A stretch of 64,000 nt of DNA from Hyposmocoma kahamanoa (GCF_003589595.1 NW_020653397.1:626529-690528), one strand, 5' to 3'. Shown: positions 25,601-34,025, counted from the stretch's first letter. Numbers and translations are program-made. Notes: generated from the sequence alone by a model not told the origin.

Positions 25601-25963
25601 AGCTTTATTTTTAAAAATTATTAATTGAAATGAAAATTATTGTCGATTTACTCCTTAGGTAACGTACTTTCGATATCAGTTTAAAGCTTTTTGATATCTC
25701 TTATATTTATGGACTAATCACCTGGGCACACTTAACGATTGCACACTGTATAGTAAAAGTACTAAACACACTATAACTTTTCTTAGCGCTTCTTGGAGAC
25801 TACCTGCAGTTGATGTGGATTGGAAGCATTTAAGCAATCGATGCATTTGAACACTAAATGAGGTTACCTTTCGCAGATACTCCGCCAAGCGTGGGACACG
25901 GCAAGCCACCGCGCCACAGCCACCGCGACTGGCTACAGTGGCGACGACAAGAAACGATCATAA
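10650..25963 (+). CDS. Atlastin-family GTPase, diverged paralogue (copy A)
   Basis: Eleven exons: 10650-10656, 11948-12159, 12849-12998, 14132-14287, 18071-18223, 18425-18539 (5' end lost in the N gap), 19031-19215, 21009-21230, 22042-22256, 23532-23598, 25877-25963. All visible borders are GT/AG and all phases agree, giving 522 residues plus roughly ten hidden by the gap. The GTPase domain has the P-loop GAFRKGKS with the atlastin catalytic Arg (residues 53-60), switch-1 Thr in SERDTTG (~101-106), DTQG (130-133) and the RD guanine-specificity pair (202-203). A three-helix middle domain and a hydrophobic hairpin in exon 9 follow. Family role: homotypic fusion and tethering of ER tubules. The hairpin is Ala/Leu-rich and the tail (exons 10-11) is poorly conserved, so membrane fusion by this paralogue is an inference. 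It converges with copy B (41023-49570). Confidence 0.9.
11337..11445 (+). repeat. Degenerate tandem repeat, ~30-base unit
   Basis: About four units built on ACATACTTTTGTTGAACCAA lie head to tail in intron 1 of copy A, each diverged from the next. Confidence 0.65.
11455..11592 (+). repeat. Dispersed repeat R3, copy 2
   Basis: AATAAAGTCACATCTGCAAA and the later TTGTTTCATGTAGTTCGTAT are shared with 29435-29590; the first block is also shared with 9357. Confidence 0.6.
11948..12159 (+). CDS. Copy A exon 2: N-terminus and P-loop
   Basis: Encodes a short variable N-terminus, [19 protein letters not shown], and then [20 protein letters not shown]. This is the G1 motif with the Arg used in catalysis by atlastins. 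Confidence 0.95.
12372..12530 (-). repeat. SINE S1, copy in intron 2 of copy A
   Basis: The minus strand has a tRNA-like B box (complement of GGATTCGAACCAACG) followed by the S1 tail with TTGTATTAATAATTATAAC. It is truncated within the head. Confidence 0.65.
12560..12790. repeat. Inverted pair of SINE S1 copies
   Basis: A minus-strand S1 (12560-12712) is joined to a plus-strand truncated S1 (about 12713-12785). The arms pair over roughly 65 bases around ATAATTATTAATACAAAGAT. Some mismatches remain, such as CGGCCGGA against CGGCCAGA. It sits about 60 bases before exon 3 of copy A. Confidence 0.8.
12849..12998 (+). CDS. Copy A exon 3: switch 1 region
   Basis: Fifty codons with [20 protein letters not shown]. 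The Thr pair lies in the Mg2+-binding switch 1. The acceptor is TTTTTAG and the donor AAG-GTAACC. Confidence 0.95.
13000..14131 (+). other. Intron 3 of copy A
   Basis: AT-rich. The segment at 13255-13500 (AAGAAAGAAAATTCATTTAT and following A-rich sequence) looks like the reverse of a LINE 3' tail. Nothing else is recognisable. Confidence 0.5.
14132..14287 (+). CDS. Copy A exon 4: G3 motif DTQG
   Basis: Fifty-two codons with [17 protein letters not shown] and [15 protein letters not shown]. By eye 43 of 52 residues match exon 4 of copy B, the best conserved pair of exons. Confidence 0.95.
14383..14500 (-). repeat. LINE 3'-tail-like fragment
   Basis: Contains AATTGGCGGTCTTATCGCCT and GATTCCTTCCAGACAACC, a block I recognise from lepidopteran LINE 3' ends. 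It has no coding part. Confidence 0.45.
14734..14800. repeat. Long imperfect hairpin
   Basis: Two arms of about 33 bases meet around a single A at 14767. The inner eleven bases (AATCTTACAAA) pair perfectly and a few mismatches lie near the middle of each arm. It stands directly before repeat R1 copy 2. Confidence 0.8.
14818..15048 (-). repeat. Dispersed repeat R1, copy 2
   Basis: Inverted relative to 8240-8500. Shares the complements of GAAACTGCGTCTTTTCCGAG and TTGACATTTCNAATCGGAAC-like blocks. Confidence 0.7.
15049..16029. other. Intron 4 of copy A, first part
   Basis: Mixed repeat debris. S1 tail fragments lie at about 15100-15140 and 15866-15905. A segment at 15160-15600 with ATGTCAGCACTAGCGCGCAC and a TTTTATTTTA-rich end may be an old retroelement; I cannot classify it. 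Confidence 0.45.
16030..16228 (+). repeat. SINE S1, near full-length plus-strand copy
   Basis: The head has an A-box-like GGCTCAGTTGGCATAGCGTC, a B-box-like GGTTCGTATCCGGCC and the tail GTTCGATCTTTGTATTAATA. The first 40 bases (AAGCACATGGAAAAATTCGT) match the 61-kb copy. Confidence 0.8.
16241..16800. repeat. Retroelement-derived sequence
   Basis: AGAGATTGTCTCTGCCTACG with the following CCGATGGGAAAAAGGCGTGA is the complement of a block common at lepidopteran LINE/SINE ends (…GGCGTAGGCAGAG…). The 100-codon open frame here looks incidental. Confidence 0.4.
16805..16985 (+). repeat. LINE C-terminal tail remnant, copy 1
   Basis: Shares AGTNNGTGGCCAGAAACCAG-, GATAAAAAGATGGGAT- and GGTCGCATCGTCACAC-type blocks with 24890-25085 and, inverted, with 45690-45850. 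Short frames such as [15 protein letters not shown] in the second copy resemble the C-terminus of RTE-like LINEs. Confidence 0.5.
16995..17755 (-). pseudogene. 5'-truncated non-LTR retrotransposon (ORF2 C-terminus and 3' UTR)
   Basis: The minus-strand frame from about 17755 to 17163 reads [20 protein letters not shown], then [19 protein letters not shown], then [16 protein letters not shown]. This is the usual C-terminal region of Jockey/CR1-type ORF2 proteins (the 'SYGILLWG…IFVLQKKAIR' block). It stays open for about 195 codons with no stop until 17163. A 3' UTR follows with GAGTTTCTCGCTCGTTCTTC and ends near AATAAATAATCTTTGACTTT. The same 3' tail type recurs at 20405 and 26900. A dead-on-arrival insertion within intron 4 of copy A. 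Confidence 0.8.
17845..18010 (+). repeat. tRNA-derived SINE
   Basis: The head (GTGTAATGGTTCGACTCAAG…GTGGATTCGAATTTGGG) is followed by GGTGAAGGAAAATCATCGCG and AGGAAACTTGCACATGTCTG, a 3' block shared by many lepidopteran SINEs and LINEs. It ends about 60 bases before exon 5. Confidence 0.65.
18071..18223 (+). CDS. Copy A exon 5: G4 motif RD
   Basis: Fifty-one codons with FTEYGRLAA and [17 protein letters not shown]. The Arg-Asp pair is the guanine-recognition motif of the atlastin/GBP group. Confidence 0.95.
18415..18424. other. Assembly gap (10 N)
   Basis: Ten Ns directly before the visible part of copy A exon 6. They hide the acceptor and roughly eight codons, so the real gap is probably larger than ten bases. 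Confidence 0.98.
18425..18539 (+). CDS. Copy A exon 6, 5' end hidden by N gap
   Basis: Reads [20 protein letters not shown] and [19 protein letters not shown]. Copy B exon 6 starts eight codons earlier (VSDKQHPE), so the missing part should be about that long, and the gap size of 10 is a placeholder. The donor is GTAAAA. Confidence 0.9.
18895..18975 (+). repeat. Dispersed repeat R4, copy 1
   Basis: CCTCTGAGGGCGGCAAACCA and GATGTAATTCCACGGATTTT match the fuller copies at 61810-62010 and, inverted, 62440-62665. Confidence 0.6.
19031..19215 (+). CDS. Copy A exon 7: end of G domain and linker
   Basis: Same length as copy B exon 7 (185 bases). Contains [20 protein letters not shown] and [10 protein letters not shown], the conserved entry to the middle domain. 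Confidence 0.95.
19225..19345 (+). repeat. tRNA-derived SINE after exon 7
   Basis: CTCGGTGGCGCAACAGTTTG (A-box region) and GGTCCCGGGTTTGATTCCCG (B box) are spaced as in a tRNA head. It begins about ten bases after the exon 7 donor. Confidence 0.65.
19505..19712 (+). repeat. Dispersed repeat R1, copy 3
   Basis: Same strand as copy 1. It starts GAAACTGCGTCTTTTCCGAG and ends near GGGTCGATTCCAATTTGAAT. Confidence 0.7.
20405..20560 (+). repeat. LINE 3' tail
   Basis: CCTAGAGTTTCTTGCTCATT, CTGCCTTACAAATGAGTAGC and the ending AAATAAAGATTATTTCACTT parallel 26900-27075 and the 3' UTR of the LINE at 16995-17755. Confidence 0.6.
20680..20965 (+). mobile_element. hAT-like MITE, copy 1 (286 bp)
   Basis: Terminal inverted repeats begin CATTGACTTACAA at both ends and stay similar for about 30 bases. 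It is flanked by 8-base duplications with one mismatch (TTTCCAGG at 20672-20679, TTGCCAGG at 20966-20973). It lies in intron 7 of copy A and has no coding capacity. Confidence 0.9.
21009..21230 (+). CDS. Copy A exon 8: three-helix middle domain (unsplit)
   Basis: Seventy-four codons from [19 protein letters not shown] to [20 protein letters not shown]. In copy B the same 222 bases are split 137+85 by an intron. Confidence 0.95.
21340..21420 (-). repeat. Fragment of repeat R2
   Basis: GAGCATTACTGCGTTCCAGT followed by TTTGAAGGGTAAACT is the R2 end seen at 9680, 51025 and 59580. Confidence 0.5.
21740..21830. repeat. GC-rich insert in intron 8
   Basis: AGTGGCGTGGCGTGGGGGTG and the GGGCGGCACAG that follows stand out in AT-rich intron DNA and resemble a common lepidopteran repeat. 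Not classified. Confidence 0.4.
22042..22256 (+). CDS. Copy A exon 9: transmembrane hairpin
   Basis: [20 protein letters not shown] leads into two hydrophobic segments (from about [15 protein letters not shown] and [11 protein letters not shown]). It is GC-rich with many Ala, Leu and Gly codons. Only 9 of the last 33 residues match copy B by eye, though length and phase are the same (215 bases). Confidence 0.9.
22275..22800. repeat. Dispersed repeat R5 (two adjacent diverged blocks)
   Basis: TGCTAATCGATTTAGTTTCA with the following TTGTGTGGGACGAAAAA block recurs, degraded, at about 22560-22640 and inverted at 25290-25450. Lies in intron 9 of copy A. Confidence 0.5.
23532..23598 (+). CDS. Copy A exon 10: start of the cytosolic tail
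   Basis: 67 bases, the same length and phase as copy B exon 10. [20 protein letters not shown] corresponds to [20 protein letters not shown] of copy B. The donor is GTAAGT. Confidence 0.85.
23755..23890 (+). repeat. SINE S1, plus-strand copy
   Basis: Head GCAGCTCAGTTGTGAGAGCG, B box TTGTTCGAGTCCAGCCGG and tail GTTCGATCTTTGTATTAATA, directly abutting the inverted-repeat element at 23893. Confidence 0.75.
23893..24183. mobile_element. Foldback/MITE with ~80-bp terminal inverted repeats
   Basis: The left end ATATCGACTGTGAACTGGCA matches the complement of the right end, and the similarity runs about 80 bases inward to the ATTTATATAGC block. The 291-base element has no frame. Flanking duplications are unclear, so no superfamily is assigned. 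Confidence 0.75.
24640..24790 (-). repeat. Dispersed repeat R4 fragment
   Basis: CATCCCCTAGTTTGCCATCC and AAGGTACCTTCTATCCAACA parallel the R4 copy at 62440-62665. Confidence 0.5.
24890..25085 (+). repeat. LINE C-terminal tail remnant, copy 2
   Basis: GGAACGAAGCAAAGTAAGAA to AGACGAATGGCATTTATTTT. A short frame reads [20 protein letters not shown]. Related to 16805-16985 and inverted 45690-45850. Confidence 0.5.
25210..25470 (-). repeat. Dispersed repeat R5, inverted copy
   Basis: CATGAAACTAAGTCGATCAG and TTTTTTTCGTCCCATACAAT are the complement of R5 blocks in intron 9. An A/G-rich run at 25251-25300 adjoins it. Confidence 0.5.
25877..25963 (+). CDS. Copy A terminal exon
   Basis: [20 protein letters not shown] leads to DDKKRS and TAA. 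The last six residues are charged, ending KKRS, but otherwise it does not resemble the conserved amphipathic tail helix. Assigned by acceptor quality (TTTCGCAG), phase and the position of the stop. Confidence 0.75.
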   Translation: MLRQAWDTASHRATATATGYSGDDKKRS

Positions 25964-26092
25964 GATTAGATCACTTCGGAAAGGTTGTTGCAGTTAATGT
26001 CAAAAAAATGTAAATTCAAATATTCGTATTGGACAAAAATAAAAAGTTCCCAGGGTCCAGAACCTCAAGGTGCACTTTTGAATTGGTTTTTA

Positions 26093-26370
26093 AATTATTA
26101 TTATTATTTTAATAACACCAAGCGAAGGGACAAACAAGTCGTGCGCCTGGTGGTAAGCGACACGCTTATCCATAACAGTTGCAGTGACACTCAGAGCCTT
26201 TGATCGTAAAGATCTTAGGAGTGGGGTGACGGGCACAGTGGTGACTGTGCCCGTCACCCTGTGACATAGTTGACAAGTCCCATGTACCTGCAATTTCACC
26301 TGCACCCTTCGAAACCGGAACGCAGTAATGCTCACATAGTTTCCTAGACGAACTCCTTCACAAGGAGGTC
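26093..26370 (+). repeat. Dispersed repeat R2, copy 2, with hairpin
   Basis: Includes AAGTCGTGCGCCTGGTGGTA, AACAGTTGCAGTGACACTCA and CTTCGAAACCGGAACGCAGT. A perfect 16-base hairpin (26224-26239 with 26244-26259; GGGTGACGGGCACAGT) replaces the single copy of this block found in other members. It begins about 130 bases after the stop codon of copy A, possibly within its 3' UTR. Confidence 0.75.
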
Positions 26371-26899
26371 TACTGCTACTAAAATTACATTATATTATTC
26401 CTATAAGGTTGATTTTGATCAAGTGATAACTTGCAATAACGTTGGCCAATACCTCTACCACGAGCTTCTAGTTGTTGCTAACGAACGTGTAACGAAATTT
26501 GCACCGATTTGCCATACAAAGTTAGCGATAACCGTTGCTTTAGACGTTTCGCAAACGTGTGTCTTGTGTTGGATACAACTAGTATTGGGTTATGGAAAAA
26601 CTACCATTGTGAAAAGAAAACATATTTTTCCGGATATTTTTCTTTTTTTTTCCACATTTGACGTTGACACCTGTCAAAAATTGAAGCTACTGATGTGGCT
26701 TTTAAATATACAAGTTTATATTTCACGCTAAATAAAACTTCAAAAGATATTTCTAAAATTACCCAGCAGTAGACACTTTATGTTGTCTATGTTAGACACA
26801 AGCAACCGGCAACTAGAAGCGAATATTTCCGTACAATTGATATGAAATCGACACAGTCACCGATTGCGGCGGTAGCTCTTGCTAGTAGTCTCGATCTAA
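26371..26899. other. Downstream of copy A
   Basis: A 102-codon open frame at 26423-26731 has no family resemblance I can see. The rest is unassigned. Confidence 0.4.
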
Positions 26900-27075
26900 G
26901 ATATTTCAATTAAATATTGATAAATGTATTATATTTACACAGAGCAACCCCTACAATTTCTTGCTCATTCTCCTCAGGGGAATCTGCCTTACGAATGAGC
27001 GGTAGAGTTAAATCAGTGTGACGCTTTAAAGTGTAATTTGCTTACCTATGAAATAAAGATTATTTAACTTTGGAC
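26900..27075 (+). repeat. LINE 3' tail, second copy
   Basis: ACAATTTCTTGCTCATTCTC, AGGGGAATCTGCCTTACGAA and the ending GAAATAAAGATTATTTAACT match 20405-20560. Confidence 0.6.
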
Positions 27076-27195
27076 ACTGCCGCAGATTGCCGCCACCGGA
27101 ATTCGTATGAAAACAGAATATTCGCTTGTAGTTGCCGGTTGCTTGTATCGAACACAAGACACACGTTTGCGCGGCGCCATAATCTCATGGCAGAG

Positions 27196-27481
27196 CATTA
27201 ACTTACAAATAAATGGACGACGGGTCTAATACAAAAACCACGAAAAGAATGTCCCAAGTCAACCTATTTAAACGTAGTGACATGTAAAGTAATATGAAAA
27301 AGCTAAAACGTTGAATTTAAATTGTAATGTCATCGCAGTACTGTCTAATTTTGCTTGCTTCGCTGTCAGTCGAACAAACGAAGACTAAAGCGTGAATGAC
27401 GCTCTGTATACGATTCTAACGCCCTATAAGTTCGGACACTTTTTAGCGCAGACCCGACGTCCATATAAATGTAAGTCAATG
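27196..27481 (-). mobile_element. hAT-like MITE, copy 2 (286 bp)
   Basis: Inverted relative to copies 1 and 3. Perfect 8-base target duplication TGGCAGAG at 27188-27195 and 27482-27489. Same length as the other copies to the base. Confidence 0.92.
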
Positions 27482-27489
27482 TGGCAGAG

Positions 27490-28580
27490 GCACCGTTTAG
27501 ACGTGAGGATAATTGGATATTTCAGTTGAATGTTGACTGTACTTTATTATAATAAGGAGAGGTATACAATGTGGGCAACGCTTGAACTTTGGGATTGTAA
27601 TAATTATGTGTACTTAACATTTTAGTACGTTTACTAAATTATATTCGAACATTGTTAGAATCACGGAAATTTATTTGGTCTGTGGTTTGAATCCAATCGG
27701 AAGTTGATATTTGTTGTACATATTGTATTTATGTTTTAATTAATCATGTTATGGTGCTAATGTAAAGACTATTTGAACATCAATAAAATTGATTAATCCC
27801 ACTTCTGATTTTTTCATTTTAAAATTCAAAATGGTGGAATCGAAAATGCACACATCAAGTGTCTAGGGATCAAGCACGTCTTTGCCAATAACTGAAAATC
27901 AGGTCTTTTGTGAATTTTATAATTTGAATTTGAAAATGACAAAAAAATATGAATGTTATCACTCACCCACCCGCTCAGTCGCTCACTCACCCGCCCCCTC
28001 TTTTGCAATTACAATTAATTGCGACGTTGCAATTGATTTTAATTGATTAACGCCCAACACTGGCGGTGGTGACGTAACGAGAGTGTGATTGCGATGTCGA
28101 TACTGTGACGCGATCTTTTATAGTATACCTAATTTTTTTATTCAGTACGAGTTATTATGGGAAAAAGGAGATGTGAACTAAAATTCACCAAAATTATGAA
28201 GACTAATAAATCTGGATATGGTCTAAGATTACGCTAGAAAGATTTTGGAAAGGTTCACTATATTCTTGCAAATATGAAGTCACAATTGGAATCACACTTT
28301 AATTACGAACGAATAGTATTTCCATTCTTCTCTATCTATTTATTAATAAACCTTCTATATTCCATATTGGTGGTCTTTCAAAAACTGCTGAAATGATTTC
28401 CTCCTACGACATCTATCTCCAAATTTGATTGGTCGAAAAATAAGCATGGGTAGGCAACAAGACGTCACTATGACTATTCGAACGCGCATTCACCCCTCGA
28501 CCCTCGTGTAGGTACCGCCGCCCGCATCGGTGTGTCCCCATCACGCCGCTGCCGTCTGCTGCCGTCCAGTTTGCAGCCTA
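27490..28580. other. Unassigned intergenic DNA
   Basis: AT-rich apart from a GC-richer stretch at 28490-28580. AATAAA at 27781-27786 could be a polyadenylation signal of copy A only if its 3' UTR is nearly 2 kb. No exon or repeat family recognised. Confidence 0.4.
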
Positions 28581-29025
28581 AGGGCGCGTTCTCATTACGT
28601 CGTAATGTTTTATTTATCGTTGGACGATTGTCGCGTCTAACCTGTTGCCATATCACGACTATCTGTCGTGACTGTGTCGTGGATGTTTAATTTATCGTTA
28701 AACGACTGTCGTGTCTAACTGTTCCCACTAGATCGTGACGACAATTTATCAGTTCACGGCAGCCGCCCTGTCGTTTGCACGGCAGAATCGTTTGAAGCTG
28801 CGATTATCTGTAGTCACATTTTTATCGTGAGGTTTTATTTATCGTCGGACGACTGGCGTTCTAGCTCTTCCCATAGTCACGACAGTCTGTCGTCGTAACG
28901 TCAAAAAAGTTGTGAACGACGATTAATAATGTTGTACTATACGTGAGCAACTTCATTTAAATATACAAGGAAGTCACGACATTTTAAACTACACGACTGT
29001 CGTTACGATATTGAGAACGGTCCGT
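28581..29025. mobile_element. CGTCG-rich MITE with internal subrepeats
   Basis: The ends AGGGCGCGTTCTCATTACGT and, on the other strand, GACCGTTCTCAATATCGTAA are imperfect terminal inverted repeats. Inside, a unit built on TTTATCGTTGGACGATTGTC occurs three times (about 28610, 28690, 28836), with ACGAC/GTCGT mini-palindromes between. A shorter relative is at 8514-8720. Confidence 0.7.
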
Positions 29026-32000
29026 GAGTGAGGAGAGAAAGGATCTACTTTTAAATTTATAAGCGTGATAATAAAAGGACACAGTGTAAAAAATAAGACC
29101 TTTATTAATACATTGCATTAAAATTATCAATTATTACCTATACCGAAACCAATGTACAAAACGTTCATGAGACAAGGTGACGGATGGCGCCTTCTGTCAC
29201 TAATAAAAACGTACTCCGTATGGAGCGAGAGGTCATTTTACATTAGTACAAGATTTTATTAACACAGCGACCAGTTATAGTTGACGCTGTTAATGTAAAT
29301 GCAAATCTCTTTTGTCGTAGTCTTAATTGGTTAGAATATACCAGATTAAGTGGATTTCTTATCGCTTGACTTTCTTTTTTAATTTTATGACGTTAAATCC
29401 TTTACTTCCAATTTCGAGCTCAAGTCGCACCTTAGATGTAAGAAGGCCACATCAGCAAAATGACAACATTTCAGGAGAGAGAGTATTAAAGATTCTAAAA
29501 AGGAAAGTAGTCGGATAGGTTTTTTATGCTTAAAAAGGAGTTATAAATTTCACATATACATAATTTGTTTCATGTAGTTTGTTTATTTTTCGATTCCTCC
29601 AATATGATCACTACGCCAAATTATTTTTTAAACACATTCTGTTTTTATTTCTTTCTATTCACAAAATTAATTTTTTCTTTTTTTTTTTCGGATTTAGTTT
29701 TTTGTCTCTTAATTTGTTTTTCCCACAAAACTGGAGGTATCGTTTGATGACACTTTCACGTTATAGAAGCACTTTTGATGCAACATACAAAGTTTACGAA
29801 GTCAACTGGAAAAGCTGTAAGTAGTGATTTTTTGGGTGATCTTTTTTTATTTACAGCTTTATTTTAACGAGACAGAGAGCGGCCTAGATCAAGATTAAAT
29901 TTGGACACTAGTCTTCCATACCCAAAGCTCAATGTAAGAACATTTACTTTTTATATTTTGTTAGTTTTTGGGAGATAGCATATAATTATTATTTTAAGTT
30001 CCCATCTTTCATATTTACCTAGCTATGCTAAAGTCGTATTTGATGTCTTGAAAGCTGACCACAGAACGAAAGAGCTGTGCTGCTGAAACTGCTGAACCAC
30101 TCTCTCGTAGTAATCAACATCAACAAAGAAACTGAAAATGACTTAAAAATGAAATTTATATACGTAAAAATCAGAGACGTACTTTTTCTTTGATTCCTTA
30201 ATTTTTCCATAGAAGACAAAATAGTTATTAGTATTATAATAATGATTGGTATAATGTAAATTTTTGCAAATGTACAGAAACCGGCAGACATCTTGAACAA
30301 TGACCTTGAGTGCGCAATTTAGGTCCCTTTGATGCTGGGTGCGGGTAGCGACGGCGGGAGAATACCGTATTGAGCGCGCGATTGGTTAAATCAGTCGATA
30401 CTTGCCTCCGGCACTGTGTCTGTGTCCCGGCTAAAGTCGCGCGCATTAAGCTTTACTTTTTACATATTCCCAGAAAGACAACAAAAATATAAACATATCA
30501 TAAGCAAAACCCGTCCTCCGCCACCGCACCACTGAACGGTGACTGTAAATAACATGCGTATCTTCAGACAGCTGGCTTTTTTCTATCGAGACGCCGAAGC
30601 TTTGTGGTTATAAAACTGTGAAGTTTAGTTAAGTTTGAATGATTAGTGTTTGAACGCAATCTTTGTAACTAAGTTATTAAGTTTTGCTTTAGTATATTTA
30701 TTGTTAAAATTGTGGGTAAAAAATCACAATTTTAGAAATAGGTACACACTAGTAGTAAAAGTTATCTAATACATTTCATATTAGATATATATTGAAATTA
30801 ATGAAACATTTGCATTATCTTGAAATCAGAATTTGTTATTTTTGGCATCCCCACTGAAAACACTCAACTTCTCCCAGATAAATAATTTCGTCTTTAAATA
30901 ACCGCCATCTTTAATTTGTGGATCACGTAACGGGTCAAAAAACTATGTTCATTATTAGAAATCGGAATCCTTTAAAATAAGCTCCGCCCACGTCCCTCAT
31001 ACGAATGGTCGCTTGCTGCTGCTTGCGTCATTCGGTAGATGGGGCGTGTGTAAAGTTTTACAAATGATTGCAGAGGTGTAGTGCGGTAAGAGGAGCCCCA
31101 ATGCACAAGGTTATTTGGTCGGGGAAGCTCCTTAAAATATTTATTTTGGACGATAGTGTCCGTGCGCCGATTTTCGTTTTATTTTTTGCTCAAGGTGTTT
31201 GTCGGTTTCTGTAAGTACTGCTTCACAAAAAGAGATTTTACACATCTAACTTTCAAGTAGGTTTGGCACTATGCTGAAGTACGGGCCTGCTTAAAACGGT
31301 GCGGTATATGATTAGTAAAGGATTTGCTAAAGGTGGTACTTGTTGTATAGGAACTCTGTGACAGAGGGCGCCTACGACAGTCGCAGGCTTATGGCACTAC
31401 AATAGATAACACAATTAGAAACAATCCTCTGTAAACATTGCTTAGCGTACGAGCTTACCGGCTTGAGCCCTTACCTAAAACATAGAATACATACGTAATA
31501 GATACCTTGCAGCAAGTAAACAAAACTAAAAGAAGAAACTTCAATTTTTTCATAAGTCGTGTTTTTTTTTAATTTGTAATTCACAACCACCATTTTAGAA
31601 TACAAAAGGGGAAAAAACAACGTGAAGTGTCACTATGACTAGTTAACAAATTACGTTAGTAAGCTGCCCGTTTAAACTAAAAAATCGTACAAGGCATCTA
31701 TTAAACAAACAAAAAAACAGATAACTTACGTCTAACGGATTTTTAAAAAAGGGTAAACGCACCACCCTACTTACATTACAACAAACACCTAAAACAAATG
31801 TTAATACTCGTTATTTTATCGAGACATCTATAGGTGCGGATACCCTATGATAATTTTAATGTTTTGTAACGAACACTACGATCTTACCACAGATTCTTTT
31901 TTATCTGAAAACATTTAGCTTCCTTTTCGGAGAACAACTACTTCAAAAAAAGTCTGTGTTAAAACCTTTTGGTCACGACATCGCACGGGCCGGCGAGAAT

Positions 32001-32395
32001 AAATAATGTTAAAACATTTTTAACACATTATAAAACTACCCTAATTTTAAGTGAGAATTGAGCATACGGCCAGCGTGACGTTTATAGTTGACCAATAAGT
32101 TGGCAGCACTTAAAATAAGCTTCGCTCCCGTTGGTTGTTGTTGACAAAAATAGAACAATTTTGAAACAATTCCGAGAGCCGATTGGTCGGTTATTGCCCA
32201 ATAAGCGTGTTAACAGAGTGTGCTGGCGCACTTTTTAAACCTTGTTTTTAATTAATAGTGAAGTGAATTAAAAATAAAGTAAACCATTACTATAAGCTAA
32301 AATATACTAAAAAAACATCATGATTAAGGACATTAAAAATTCTTTTAACAATGAGTTCACTAGGCTTCAATTGACGTGTACCCTCTAAGTCATTA
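29026..32395. other. Intergenic DNA between the atlastin genes, part 1
   Basis: R3 copy 3 lies at about 29435-29590 (GGCCACATCAGCAAAATGAC, TTTGTTTCATGTAGTTTGTT). Otherwise AT-rich. A CG-containing stretch at 30330-30440 stands out but carries no exon signature. Nothing else can be supported. Confidence 0.5.
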
Positions 32396-32734
32396 GCCCC
32401 CTTTACACAGTCACTCTATAGCGCGTCTTCACTTCCACAGTGCCAAAACGGCTGCGAGCGGGTAGGTCCACACTTCGCAATCGCAAACAGACGCTGGACG
32501 CTAGACCAAGCACTGTGAAAGATACGGGCGGACCGAGCCAATATCTAACCGCGCCCGCCTCGAGACAGGTGCCCGCGCGCACGGCCACTATTCACAGTGT
32601 TGCGTACACGCAACGAACGTCTACGTACATTTCATTACGTACATTTCCACCACACTCGCGCGCCGCCACTCTGAATAAGGCCAATCGCGCATCATTGCTG
32701 TATCACGCGCGATAGAGTGTCTGTGTAAAGCCCG
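32396..32734. mobile_element. GC-rich MITE related to the 4241 element
   Basis: Terminal inverted repeats CCTTTACACAGTCACTCTAT and the complement of ATAGAGTGTCTGTGTAAAGC. The interior GGCGGACCGAGCCAATATCT and CACTCTGAATAAGGCC match, inverted, the 4241-4466 element. Flanking TTA/TAT is not an exact duplication, so the borders are approximate. Confidence 0.7.
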
Positions 32735-33309
32735 CTATTCAGTTGGATATTTTAGCACAAATTCTTGGCCATCTAATGATTTCTAAAATATATTAAAGCA
32801 ATTGTGACCTCGCTAGGATGGCATATAAAAAACGCGTGGCATTCCATACACATGGTGCTATGACTTAATGACAGACCGATTGGTCGCGTGGTGATTTAGA
32901 GCTGCATCACGATACAAGGTCATGCAGCTCCTTCAATCTCATCCGAGCGAGGCCCAACTGACTTCTACGCGTGGTGATCCTTAGAAATGTAGAAAAGGGT
33001 ACAGCATATGCTGCAGCTGCTTCTATAATTAAATCAGGATCGTAATGGACACTACTGAAGCGAACCAGTGAAGAAAGTTTATTCTTTAGATGTAAGATGA
33101 AAAATTTGTACTAAAATATAATTATACATTATTTATAGACAATATATTAAATACATACAAAACCATATTGTCATGAAGCAGTCAGACGTTGACTAGCTTT
33201 TCAAAAATAAGTTAGGATTCAAATTTAGATTCAGGAAACGGTAAGGACTTTTTATTTAATTTGGCACAGGGAGATAATTCAGTGAAAAATAGAAAGAAAA
33301 CACAAAGAA

Positions 33310-33375
33310 GAATTCCTCGATCTGACAGTATGCCAAACTAGGGCCACCGCTCTTACCTACTGAGCCATAGATCAA
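33310..33375 (-). repeat. tRNA-like SINE head fragment
   Basis: TCCTCGATCTGACAGTATGC and CTTACCTACTGAGCCATAGA resemble an inverted tRNA-like head. Too short to classify. Confidence 0.35.
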
Positions 33376-33430
33376 GTCAGTTGACCTTACGAATTTCTCT
33401 TGTATTGATTTTTTTTCTGCTTTTATCGGC

Positions 33431-33805
33431 GCACACTGGGGCCCGTCTATTTAAGGCAAAGCTCAAAATGTGGGTATTTTAAAATGCACTATTACAAATA
33501 ATGAGTCGTATATCAGATAGCGATAAACTTATGAAATAATAATAATGTTTAGGGGACTCAACATGTCTCTCTTAGTCACTCACATTGTGCACTTAAATCG
33601 ATTTTATTATCAAACGTAAGAAATAAATGTTCAAAGATTTCACATAAACTCACGTTGTAAATGTAAAAATGGAATAATGATTATTTAGCGTAAAGAGCAG
33701 ACTTTAAGCTGCTGCACGTCAGAACTGACAGTACTTAGCAACTCAGTACTAGTGTACTCAGTGCTAAATACCCATATTTAGAAATTTGGGCGGGCCCCAG
33801 TGTGC
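33431..33805. mobile_element. Inverted-repeat element with GCACACTGGGGCCCG ends
   Basis: Perfect 15-base terminal inverted repeats GCACACTGGGGCCCG bound 375 bases. TGGGTATTT blocks further in also pair. GGC adjoins both ends, but I cannot tell whether it is a target duplication. Confidence 0.7.
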
Positions 33806-34025
33806 GGCGTAAGCGACAGCTGTGAGAGACTTATGAAGCTTCTCACTCTTAGTCAACTTAATACAAGTAATTTGTTTTTTTAATAACTTATTTGTGTTGC
33901 AAAAAGACGATTTTACAATTACTTATTCACATTTATATATTGATAATTATGAACATGGAAAAACATATAAAGGCACAACGAATCATCGATTCAACAAATG
34001 TTTTGTATTTATTCATCGATTAAGG

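Noticed and set aside
26423..26731. 102-codon plus-strand frame downstream of copy A
   Set aside because: No recognisable motif; AT-rich codons and surrounding repeat DNA suggest chance.
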